The notes under the pieces are model-generated. The model worked only from the letters and a program-made list of their open reading frames with translations, did no database searches and was not told the origin of the DNA. A stretch of DNA of 64,000 nt from Magicicada septendecula. Lineage: Eukaryota; Arthropoda; Insecta; Hemiptera; Cicadidae. The translations under genes and the position numbers were made by a program. The first letter of the stretch is position 1. Each line of letters starts with the position of its first letter. Positions 55,773-64,000 of this stretch are shown piece after piece. The stretch covers positions 112,576,654 to 112,640,653 of the forward strand of contig CM068367.1 in assembly GCA_034769895.1 (NCBI GenBank), read 5' to 3'.

Positions 55773-58205
55773 CTGCCTCAGCGGCGGAACCTCGAGTGCA
55801 CAGCGGTTGAGCTCCATGGTGCTCTCGGCGATCTACTCGTGGTTTCCGCTTACAAACCTCCACAAACGGAGCTCCTGTCGAACGATCTGGAGGCCGTCTT
55901 TGGAGCACACAGGAGGGTAGTCCTGGCGGGCGACCTGAACTGTAAGCACCCTGATTGGGGGAGCCGCTTGGTGAACCCAAACGGGGCCCGCTTACGCAGG
56001 TATGCTGATGCGGCTCGGGTCACAGTCATGGGTCCTACCGGGCCTACGTACTATCCCTCGAGGGCTAACTCCCGCCCTGACGTAATGGACATTGCCGCTG
56101 TCAGGGGCGTTTATTGCCCGGTCCACGTCTCCGTCATTTCGGAACTGTCCTCGGACCATTGCCCTATCAGTGTGCATATAGCTACCAAGCACGCCACCGT
56201 CCGCGACGAGCGGCGGGTAATCGAGTGGGACCGCTTTGGCCCGGCGTTCAGTCGCCGCCTACCAGAGCATATCCCGCTCGACACTACCCAGCATGTAGAC
56301 GAGGCAGTTGCCTTATTCGACACAGCCGTAGTCTCGGCGGTAGACGTGTCCTCCCGGATGAAGCCGGGGCTCACGCCTGACTATCAGCGTATCCCCGAAG
56401 AGGTGTCTCAGCTCGCTTGCGAGAGGAATCGCCTCCGGAGACGCTGGCAGAGGACTCGTGACCCGGCTGACAAGGCTGCGTTCAACAGAGCGTCCGGCAA
56501 GTTGCATCGCGACATGCTGGCGTTCCGTAGACGCAACTGGGAGCTAGCTGTGACACAGATGGACGGCCCTGCCGAGGACCGTAATGTCTGGCGGATTCCC
56601 AGTGCCCTAACGGGAAAGCGCAAACGCGCGCCTCTCCCCGCACTGGCCGGACCCGGCGGTCAACCCCTTGGCCGCCCCCTCGAAAAGGCAGAGTTCTTGG
56701 CTGACAGTTTAGAGCGACAGTTCGCTCCCAACCAATCCAAGAACCCGGCTTTCACTGAGCAAATCTGCCGCGAGGTAGAGCGCTTTCTATCGGCCGATAT
56801 CACAGTCCAGCCGGAGCCCATCTCCCCGGAGGAGGTCTCTGAGAGGATTGTTCAGCTCAAGCCCCGGAAGGCGCCTGGCCCGGACGGAATCATGAATTCC
56901 GCCCTCCATCGCCTTCCGGAGCGAGGAACCCAGTTCCTCACTGACCTGTTCAATTCATGCCTCAGACTGGCCTATTTTCCGGTGAAATGGAAAACGGCTA
57001 CCGTCATAGTGATACCCAAGCCGGGAAAGAATTCTTCTCGCGTGGAAAACCTCAGGCCCATCAGCCTCTTGTCCGCGACGTCCAAGGTTTTTGAGCGTCT
57101 GATCCAGCGTAGGATCCGCGACTATCTAGAAAGACTAGACGTGCTGATCCCCGAACAGTTCGGCTTTCGTGAGCTGCACTCCTCGACTCATCAGCTGATG
57201 AGACTCGTGGAATGCATTACCGAGGCTGACTGCCAGGGCAAACAGACGACTGCGATCTTCCTAGATGTAGAGAAAGCCTTTGACCGCGTGTGGCACGAGG
57301 GTGTCCTATACAAACTGACGGAAGTCCTTCTCCCAGACTGCTACGTTCACTTGATCGGCAGCTTTCTGAGAGACCGTAGCTTCCGAGTGAAAATAGACCA
57401 CGCTCTCTCTTCGGAGAGGCGTATTACCGCTGGCGTCCCTCAGGGAAGTGTCCTTGGGCCTCTCCTTTTCTCGCTGTTTGTCAACGACACGCCCCGAGTT
57501 CCTGGAGTGAAATTGTCGCTGTTCGCGGACGACACTGCGGCTTTTGCCTCAGAGCCGAACGCGAGTTATGCGGCAGTTAAGCTCCAGCGCCAACTCGACG
57601 CGTATGTCGGGTGGACCGATGACTGGAGAGTTGCCGTTAACGCTTCCAAGAGCGCCGCGGTAATATTCTCGCGCAAACGCAAGCGGCCTCGGCCGCTTAA
57701 AGTAGGCCCCGTCGAGGTACCCTGGACCAATAGCGTCAAGTACCTCGGGCTCCACGTGGATTCCCGACTCACCTGGCGAACCTATACACAGTATATCAGA
57801 CAACGCGCTTCGGCGCAACTCAGTAGACTCTGGCCCGTGCTATCTAATCCGGCAATGACCCCCCGGCTAGGTAAGCTCATAGTCAACACGTACGTGTTGC
57901 CCGTGATTACCTACGCCTGTCCTGTTTGGGGATACCTGGCTCGTGGTCATAGAGCAACGCTCCAGCGCGTACTCGACCGGGGACTGAAGCTCGCGTGCAA
58001 AGTCCCCCGGAGGTACTCTTCTCGTCTTTTGAGGAGAGGACTCGGTGTCCGCTCTCTTGATGACACCGTGAGACGCCTGGCGCGTAGATTCTATGTTCGT
58101 TCCGACAGAGTGACCCACAATTCCCTCATTGCCGGACTTGGTAAATACACCCCGCGACCAGGTGAGTCCTGGAAGCGACCTCGTTTATTAGTCCCGGTGG
58201 TATAA
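55773..58205 (+). pseudogene. Jockey D ORF2, 3' part (endonuclease end, RT), open to stop
   Basis: In frame from CTG CCT CAG at the insertion edge: the endonuclease continues with LLVVSAYKPPQ, AGDLNCKHPDWGSRL and SSDHCPISVH. The linker contains RLRRRWQRTRDPADKA. The RT shows RKAPGPDGIMNSAL, RPISLLSATSKVFERLIQRR, FLDVEKAFDRVWHE, AGVPQGSVLGPLLFSLFVND and FADDTAAF, then the C-terminal LQRVLDRGLKLACKVPRRYS and RRGLGVRSLDDTVRRLARRF. The stop is at 58205. The 5' and 3' parts without the insertion total exactly 2700 bp (900 codons including the stop), the same size as element C ORF2. It is classed as broken only because of the insertion. Confidence 0.93.
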
Positions 58206-58276
58206 TCCACCAATCGCAGGTCGCTTCAGACCCCCCCTACATAGTAAAATAATATAAAAGTAACTCAAAACGACCC
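58206..58276 (+). other. Short 3' UTR of Jockey D
   Basis: About 70 bp follow the stop, ending in an A-rich stretch (aaaataatataaaagtaactc). Another Jockey fragment begins near 58277 with no clear target duplication between them. Confidence 0.5.
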
Positions 58277-58586
58277 AGTGGCAGGAGCCAAGTCGACGAG
58301 GCAGTTGCCGCGTTTGACGAGGCTGTCGTATCTGCGATCGACGCGTCTTCCAGGGTGAAGCCTGGCGTCACGCCCCACTGGCAGCGGATCCCTGAGGAGA
58401 CGAGTGCTCTCGCGAGAGAAATCGCTCCGGAGACGCTGGCAGCGGACCCGTGATCCGGCCGACAAGGCAGCGTACAACCGGGCGACCGGCATTTTACGTC
58501 GTGAAATGCAGGCCTACCGGAGACGCTGTTGGGAACTCGCCGTGGCCCAAGCAGGGGACGGATCGGACGAAAGTAGCCCTTACCGG
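58277..58586 (+). pseudogene. Jockey element F, linker fragment left of PLE
   Basis: Starts with VDEAVAAFDEAVVSAIDASS, a 5'-truncated entry into the endonuclease-RT linker. A 1-nt deletion near 58420 shifts to the frame with LRRRWQRTRDPADKAAYNRA. It ends at SSPYRI where the PLE is inserted. The same element continues at 61535. Confidence 0.8.
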
Positions 58587-58811
58587 ATATGATATATAAT
58601 TACCTTAATATCCACTTTAGCGATACACAGTTTCGTCACTGATGACGCGTTTCGGGACTAAGTCCCATCCTCAGATACATAATTAATAAATTAAAATATT
58701 AAAATCACGACCATGATACTGGTCAAGTCAAAATAAATAAAATAAATTATAAATCGCATGTAATAAGTTTTGCTAACCACGGCTGGAGCTCCCGCATGCG
58801 TTCACCCGCAA
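58587..58811 (-). repeat. PLE pseudo-LTR, left copy
   Basis: Begins atatgatatataattacctt and ends gcgttcacccgcaa; same sequence as 61310-61534. Contains the motif tcactgatgacgcgtttcgg. Confidence 0.93.
58640..58680 (-). ncRNA. Hammerhead-like motif in left pLTR
   Basis: The minus strand reads CTGAGGA (58674-58668), an extra T, stem GGGAC-TTA-GTCCC, GAAA (58653-58650), palindromic ACGCGT and C at the expected cleavage position. Stem I pairs only weakly. The layout is the same as the motif at 19925. Confidence 0.55.
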
Positions 58812-58839
58812 CCGCGATTGTCACGCGACTGGTCAAAGA

Positions 58840-61272
58840 TTAAGACAAACTGATTGCAGTGTCGAACAGGTAATTTGACGCAAAATTTACCTGGTCATTT
58901 AATAAACTGTTTTTGGTGTTACTATCTTTTAAAGCTTTATAAATTTCAAATTCCTCCAGACTATCCATCCGTCTACCCTTTTTACAAATATGCAACGCTG
59001 TTAAATTTTCTTCGAAGTTCGTATATTTATGTCCGCTTGATATTAAATGTTGTGCAAAGTTGGACTTATTATTACTTGGCTTAGGAATATGTTCTAGAAA
59101 TCTTTTATAAAAACATCTGCCAGATTGACCGATATAGAACGCATCACAATCATCACATTTTATTTTATATACGCCACATTGCTTTTTTAATGGTAATTTG
59201 TTTTTGTTTTTGAAATAATTTCCTAAATTATTATTTGTTTTAAATGATAAAATATAGTTATTATCTTTAAGAACGGGTCTTAAAATATTTGGCATAATAC
59301 CTGTGAAATTAGCCGAAAGATATTTATAATTTTTGTTACTTGCTTTTATAGAGTTTGAATTTTTATTTTCTAAACGTTTCCTATGCCTATTTATTATTTT
59401 GTCAACTATTGTAGATTTATACCCGTTATTTATTGCTATTTGTTTGATAGTGCTAACCTCATTTAAGTAGTCCTCCTTTTCGAGGGGAACATTTAAAAGT
59501 CTGTTGACAAGACTGTTAAACACTGCCACTTTTTGTGTAACGGGATGATATGAATCATAGTGTATTACTGTGTCAGTACTAGTGTGTTTTCTAAAGATTT
59601 TGTATTTTAAATTATTCCCGTTGTGTAATACAGTGAGGTCTAAAAAATTGATACTTTTGTTGTTTTCGATCTCCATAGTAAATTTTAATTTGTTATGAAT
59701 TTTGTTTAGGTAATTTTTAAATAATTCTATTTGTCTGGCATTCCCGTTAAAAATAATAAAGGTATCATCTACATATCTGGAGTAATGGATGATTTTACTG
59801 GCGAAATAATTATCTTTTAAAATTTTTGTATTTTCTAAATGGTTTAGATATAGGTCCGCCAGGATGCCAGAAAGTGGAGATCCCATGGCAAGTCCTTCAT
59901 CCTGTTTATAATATGCATTTTCAAATGAAAAATAGTTTTGATGAAGAATGGTTTTTAGTATCATCATCAGTTGGTTAACTTTCTGTATTTCTAAAGAACC
60001 TTTATTCATTAAATTATGCCTGAGTAAAGTTAAAGTTTCATCAATAGGCACATTAGTGTATAAATCTACTATGTCGAATGATACTAGTTTGTAGTTTGGT
60101 TGAATTGTAACGTGGTTTATATTTTTGATAAAATCCTTATAGCTTTTAACACTCCGATTATTTTCTAAGTTGGTGTGCTCTCTGATGATTTTTACTAAGG
60201 TTTTAGCTATTTTATAACCGGGGGCAGTTGTAAAATTAACTAATGGTCTAATTGGAGTGTTCTGTTTATGTACTTTCGGAAGACCCCTTAAACAAGGCGC
60301 ACTAGCATTTATTGGTTTTAGTGAGGATTGTGTGCGTTTATCAAATAGTTGCGTGCATTTATTTATTGTTTTATTCAGTTCTAAAGTGTACTTCTTAGTG
60401 GGGTCGGATGTCAACTTAGTAATATTGTTGTCATTTATAAAGTTGTGTACTTTTTGTGTGTATTCGTCAAGTTTCAGCATGGCTATAGAATTTCCCTTAT
60501 CTACCTTGGTTATGTAAATATTATTATTAGAAAGTTTTTTATTTAGTTGTATAGCTATGCGTTGTTCATGTTGTGCTTTAGTGTAATTAACTTTATTTTG
60601 TATAAGCTTATTGTTCTTGTTTTTAATGATTTTATTAAACTTATTATTTACTAATACTCTTATTTCATTTTGTTTACCTGGGTCAGGAATGTTTTTTATC
60701 ACTGACTCGGCTTCAATTATTTCTTTAATTAAGTTATGTTTATTTTTAAGGTTGGGGGGAAAATTGTAATTTAGACCTTTGCTGATAAGTTTTGTCTCTG
60801 CGTCAGTTAAAGTGACGTCAGTTGTATTTATTACTCTAGGGTAGAAAATGTGCGTGCGTTCCATGTTATCTTTATATTTACTATTACTTAACTGGCTGAT
60901 TTTAATTGCCTGTTTATGTTTGTGAAGTCTAATCTTATTTGTAACGTATTTGTTAATTTGCTCTATGATACTATCGATCAAAGCAGGATGTACCATGTTA
61001 TATAATTCCAATTGAGATTTATACATAGCCAAATTCAATGATATTTTTTTGCTATATAGAAATTTAATCTCTTCTTTGATCCTAAACGTGCTAGCATATT
61101 GTTCGGTTTTTCTGGCTAGTTTGGAGGAATTATTAATCTTAATTTTAGCATAATTTGGGATTAAATTTTGTCGTAAACATGTTTTATTAAATTTTATATG
61201 TAAATTGGTTTTGAATAATTTAAGTTTAAGATTTTGATATTTATACGCGATACTTGCCTTGTATGGCTCCAT
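58840..61272 (-). CDS. Penelope-like element RT-GIY-YIG endonuclease (810 aa, intact)
   Basis: The ATG at 61272 starts MEPYKASIAYKYQNLK. The basic N-terminal domain (1-140) leads to HIFYPRVINTTDV (141-153), KVDKGNSIAML (256-266), PIRPLVNFTTAPGYK (340-354), motif A SFDIVDLYTNVP (398-409), GLAMGSPLSGILADLY (460-475), the catalytic YVDD (500-503) and INFLDLTV (541-548). The C-terminal GIY-YIG domain has GVY (700-702), CDDCD (706-710), YIG (713-715), QHLISSGHKYTNF and LEEFEIYK (772-779). No stop or frameshift is seen. The protein would nick DNA and reverse transcribe its own RNA. Length and motifs are complete for the EN-containing PLE type. Confidence 0.95.
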   Translation of the reverse strand: MEPYKASIAYKYQNLKLKLFKTNLHIKFNKTCLRQNLIPNYAKIKINNSSKLARKTEQYASTFRIKEEIKFLYSKKISLNLAMYKSQLELYNMVHPALIDSIIEQINKYVTNKIRLHKHKQAIKISQLSNSKYKDNMERTHIFYPRVINTTDVTLTDAETKLISKGLNYNFPPNLKNKHNLIKEIIEAESVIKNIPDPGKQNEIRVLVNNKFNKIIKNKNNKLIQNKVNYTKAQHEQRIAIQLNKKLSNNNIYITKVDKGNSIAMLKLDEYTQKVHNFINDNNITKLTSDPTKKYTLELNKTINKCTQLFDKRTQSSLKPINASAPCLRGLPKVHKQNTPIRPLVNFTTAPGYKIAKTLVKIIREHTNLENNRSVKSYKDFIKNINHVTIQPNYKLVSFDIVDLYTNVPIDETLTLLRHNLMNKGSLEIQKVNQLMMILKTILHQNYFSFENAYYKQDEGLAMGSPLSGILADLYLNHLENTKILKDNYFASKIIHYSRYVDDTFIIFNGNARQIELFKNYLNKIHNKLKFTMEIENNKSINFLDLTVLHNGNNLKYKIFRKHTSTDTVIHYDSYHPVTQKVAVFNSLVNRLLNVPLEKEDYLNEVSTIKQIAINNGYKSTIVDKIINRHRKRLENKNSNSIKASNKNYKYLSANFTGIMPNILRPVLKDNNYILSFKTNNNLGNYFKNKNKLPLKKQCGVYKIKCDDCDAFYIGQSGRCFYKRFLEHIPKPSNNKSNFAQHLISSGHKYTNFEENLTALHICKKGRRMDSLEEFEIYKALKDSNTKNSLLNDQVNFASNYLFDTAISLS

Positions 61273-61309
61273 GTTAATTACTTATTTTTTGCGTACCGTA
61301 TCACTTATT

Positions 61310-61534
61310 ATATGATATATAATTACCTTAATATCCACTTTAGCGATACACAGTTTCGTCACTGATGACGCGTTTCGGGACTAAGTCCCATCCTCAGATA
61401 CATAATTAATAAATTAAAATATTAAAATCACGACCATGATACTGGTCAAGTCAAAATAAATAAAATAAATTATAAATCGCATGTAATAAGTTTTGCTAAC
61501 CACGGCTGGAGCTCCCGCATGCGTTCACCCGCAA
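61310..61534 (-). repeat. PLE pseudo-LTR, right copy
   Basis: Same 225-bp sequence as the left copy at a fixed offset of 2723 bp; it lies 5' of the ORF in element orientation. Confidence 0.93.
61363..61403 (-). ncRNA. Hammerhead-like motif in right pLTR
   Basis: Identical to the motif in the left pLTR; it would process the 5' end of the element RNA if active. Confidence 0.55.
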
Positions 61535-63050
61535 GGCCGAGTACTTGGGCGCGTGTTTTGAGCGACAGTTCGCACCTAACCCGCCCATGGACTGGGACTT
61601 CGACGAAGAAGTCGAGAACGAAGTGGAAGACTTTCTGTCTCTTCCGATCACTTCGGAGCCCGAACCCATTACTGGGGAAGAGGTCACAGATCGGCTCGTT
61701 GAACTCGTGCCGAGAAAAGCTCCTGGCCCGGACGGCGTCTCGAACGCCGCTCTTACTCGACTCCCGGAGCGAGGAGTACTTTTCTTGGTCGCGCTGTTCA
61801 ACGCGTGTCTTAGACTGGCCTATTTTCCCCAGAAATGGCGTAAGGCGACGGTCATAGTGATCCCGAAGCAGGGAAAGGACGCTTCCCGTCCCGGCAACCT
61901 CCGGCCCATTAGTCTACTGTCAGCCACGTCAAAGGTCCTCGAACGTCTCGTACAACGGAGAGTACTAGATCATCTAAGAAATTTCGATGTACTGGTCCCC
62001 GAACAGTTCGGCTTCCGTGTGGGGCATTCAACCACTCATCAACTGATGAGACTGGTGGAATACAGCACGGACGCCGGGTGTCGGAAAAAGCAGACTGTCG
62101 CCTGTTTCCTAGATGTGGAAAAGGCCTTTGATAGTGTCTGGCACGACGGGCTCTTGTTCAAGCTCCGGGAAATCCAGCTCCCAGATTGCTACCTTCGCTT
62201 GATTGCTAGCTTTCTGACGGAGAGGACTTTCTGCGTGCGAATAGACGACCATGTCTCTTCCGAGAGACGCATTACAGCCGGGGTACCTCAAGGTAGCGTG
62301 CTAGGGCCTCTCCTGTTCTCCGTGTATGTCAACGACGCACCCAGAGAGCCTGGAGTCCAGATGGCTCAGTTTGCCGACGACACGGCGGTCTATACCGCCG
62401 ATCGGAACGCAGACTTTGCTATCCCACGACTTCAGCGCGCACTCGATGCGTATTCGACGTGGACGGAAAGCTGGAAAGTTGCCGTCAACGAAACCAAGAG
62501 CTCCGCGGTGCTATTCACAAAGCGCCGGAAAGAACCACGAGGCCGATTGAGACTCGGTAGAACGTATTTGCCCTGGTCGAGAGAAGTTAAGTACCTCGGT
62601 GTCCACCTAGATCGTCGGCTCACCTGGCGTGCCCACGCTGAGACGATGCGAAAGAAAGCGTCCGCTCGTCTCGCGCAACTGTTTCCAATACTAGCCAACA
62701 AGGCTATGACCCGGAAGCTGGGTAAGTTGATCGTCAACGCGTATCTATTGCCGATCATTACCTACGCTCTTCCCGTCTGGGGTTACCTCGCAACCGTTCA
62801 TAAAAGAAGGTTGCAAAGCGTTCTCGATAGAGGTCTTCGGCTAGCGGCCAAAGCCCCCTATCGGTTTTCTTCTCGTCTCCTGAGAAGAGGACTCGGTGTC
62901 CGCTCCTTGGATGACACCGCAAGGCGACTTGCACGTAAATTTTACGTCCGAGCTGCGAGGACCCAGACAAACCCACTCATAGCTGGCCTTGGCAAGTACC
63001 GAACACGTCCAGGTGAATCTTGGAAACGGCCTCGACAAATACTGTACTAG
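61535..63050 (+). pseudogene. Jockey element F ORF2, RT part (open to stop)
   Basis: It resumes immediately after the PLE with AEYLGACFERQFAPN and is open for 501 codons from 61545. Motifs: RKAPGPDGVSNAAL, RPISLLSATSKVLERLVQRR, FLDVEKAFDSVWHDG, AGVPQGSVLGPLLFSVYVND, a QFADDTAVYTAD catalytic box and RRGLGVRSLDDTARRLARKF. The stop is at 63050. It is closely related to element A. The endonuclease is absent (5' truncation) and the PLE separates it from its linker. Confidence 0.9.
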
Positions 63051-63307
63051 TCGACCTAGTACGAGCATGTCGTTGTAGCGACCAATAAAAAAAAAAAAAT
63101 TAATTAACAATATTCCGTCTGGACAGGACCACTAGGCAGGAGCCCCTACCGGAGGCTCGGTACTAGGAACCCATTGGGTCGTCTCACGACGCACAACCCA
63201 ACAGCTCTGACCTGGCCAGTGGCAGCAGTCCTTCCTGAGACTCGGGACACTGAACCACTCGCGACCCGCGCTTCGCGCGGGCCGCGCAACCCCCAGTTGT
63301 GTAATTT
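63051..63307 (+). other. 3' UTR of Jockey F
   Basis: Contains an A-run near 63088-63100 and text similar in layout to the Jockey A 3' UTR (aggcaggagc.. and cgacgcacaacc). It ends against the start of a miniature-element LTR. Confidence 0.7.
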
Positions 63308-63668
63308 TGCACACTCTTCATCGTCACGCCATCGGACGCACTTCATCTCCTCTCCTCTCTCGGACGACATCGGCGCGGAGTAAGCCGGAAGGAACGGCCG
63401 AAGAATAGAACCGGCGTTCTTGCGTCTTCGCCCTCCAGTTCCGCGCCAGCGATGGATTTCGCTGGGCCGGCAGCTGACTCTACAACCGGTGCCGAAAGAA
63501 GAGGAGGACTGTAGTACGCCACGAACAGCAGGCGCAGCCGCCGAACATCTTAGCGCGGCACAACCAACATCAGCATTCTCGCCACAAGGTCCTTTTTAGG
63601 GCCACCAAAAACAATAGAGTGTACGGTTGGCGCCATTTGTCATGCGGCAAGCCTTTTGTCCGGTGACA
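63308..63668 (+). repeat. Third LTR of the miniature LTR element
   Basis: 361 bp, TGCACAC... to ...GGTGACA, highly similar to 39573-39933 and 40263-40621. It is followed directly by unrelated AT-rich DNA, not by the primer-binding-like sequence, so it is a solo LTR or a 3' LTR. Confidence 0.85.
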
Positions 63669-63805
63669 ATGTATATGTATTATTTATATATTTATAATAT
63701 AATATTATTAATTTGTAATATTATTTATAATATTATTATTACATATGTATGTAAACGTACAAATGTGTGCCTTTGTTGCACACATGTAGTTTTACACATA
63801 ACGCC
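63669..63805. other. AT-rich spacer
   Basis: Short A/T-rich low-complexity DNA; no feature recognised. Confidence 0.5.
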
Positions 63806-64000
63806 ACTTAACCTTACACAATCATAATTATACCGATTTCAAATCTAATTTGATACCCCTACATGTGTGCAACAAAGGCCGTTACATGGACGCAATAGAA
63901 GAGTTCGAAATATACTAAGCATATAATAACATAAACAGCCGGGACTTCATATTGTATGACCATTTAAATTTTAAATCCAACCCGCTATACGACACAGCAT
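63806..64000 (+). pseudogene. Penelope-like element, C-terminal GIY-YIG fragment
   Basis: The frame reads HNHNYTDFKSNLIPLHVCNK, then GRYMDAIEEFEIY and NFKSNPLYDTA, collinear with the C-terminus of the PLE at 17660-19768 (GRYMDALEEFEIY, NFRSNPLYDT). A TAA directly after EFEIY interrupts the frame. It continues beyond the window edge. Confidence 0.85.

Larger units (their letters stand above)
58587..61534 (-). mobile_element. Complete Penelope-like element with pseudo-LTRs
   Basis: Direct repeats of 225 bp (58587-58811 and 61310-61534), apparently identical, enclose one 810-codon minus-strand ORF. Each repeat holds a hammerhead-like motif. The element sits inside Jockey F. Against the homologous Jockey A sequence (about 37833-37916), roughly 80-85 bp of the target are missing at the insertion point. 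Identical terminal repeats and an intact ORF suggest a recent insertion. Confidence 0.88.

Overview
The window looks like repeat-rich nuclear DNA of an arthropod, most likely an insect. It has AT-rich single-copy DNA, intron-split astacin exons, long (CA)n arrays, and fragments of hAT, P-like, RTE, Jockey and Penelope-like elements. I cannot name the species. No rRNA, tRNA or CRISPR array was seen. The only host gene recognised is an astacin-type zinc metalloprotease on the minus strand; almost everything else is mobile DNA.

Layout: (1) 1-11261 and 25528-37446 are two direct, nearly identical copies of an ~11.3-kb block. Each copy carries the first two exons of an astacin gene with a TATA box, a decayed ZMYM1-like hAT transposase, and a decayed P-element-like transposase. 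The P-like gene is split by a ~2.26-kb element with ~97-bp inverted termini and a FEN1/XPG-like nuclease ORF. (2) 11262-25527 is single copy. It holds a hAT MITE, two RTE relics, a foldback, a Penelope-like element (PLE) with an open 702-codon frame and a hammerhead-like motif, a ~155-bp minisatellite, and astacin exons 3 and 4. (3) 37447-64000 is a GC-rich nest of retroelements: a tandem miniature LTR element with a primer-binding-site-like sequence, several Jockey-clade elements on both strands, a 2801-bp TG...CA insertion with a 4-bp target duplication, a complete PLE with pseudo-LTRs and an 810-codon ORF, and a further PLE fragment at the right edge.

The astacin exons join in one phase on the minus strand: 27788-27686, 27383-27246, 23408-23103, 22913-22780. 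The copy 1 exons (1959-1437) would belong to a second gene whose remaining exons lie off the left edge, so this is probably a tandem array with a ~25.8-kb period. In copy 2 the signal-peptide exon has a stop at codon 3.

Nested insertions give a relative history. The Jockey and PLE insertions in the right-hand nest are the youngest-looking, because their reading frames are open and their target duplications still readable. The most unusual object is the nuclease-bearing inverted-repeat element inside the P-like transposase gene.
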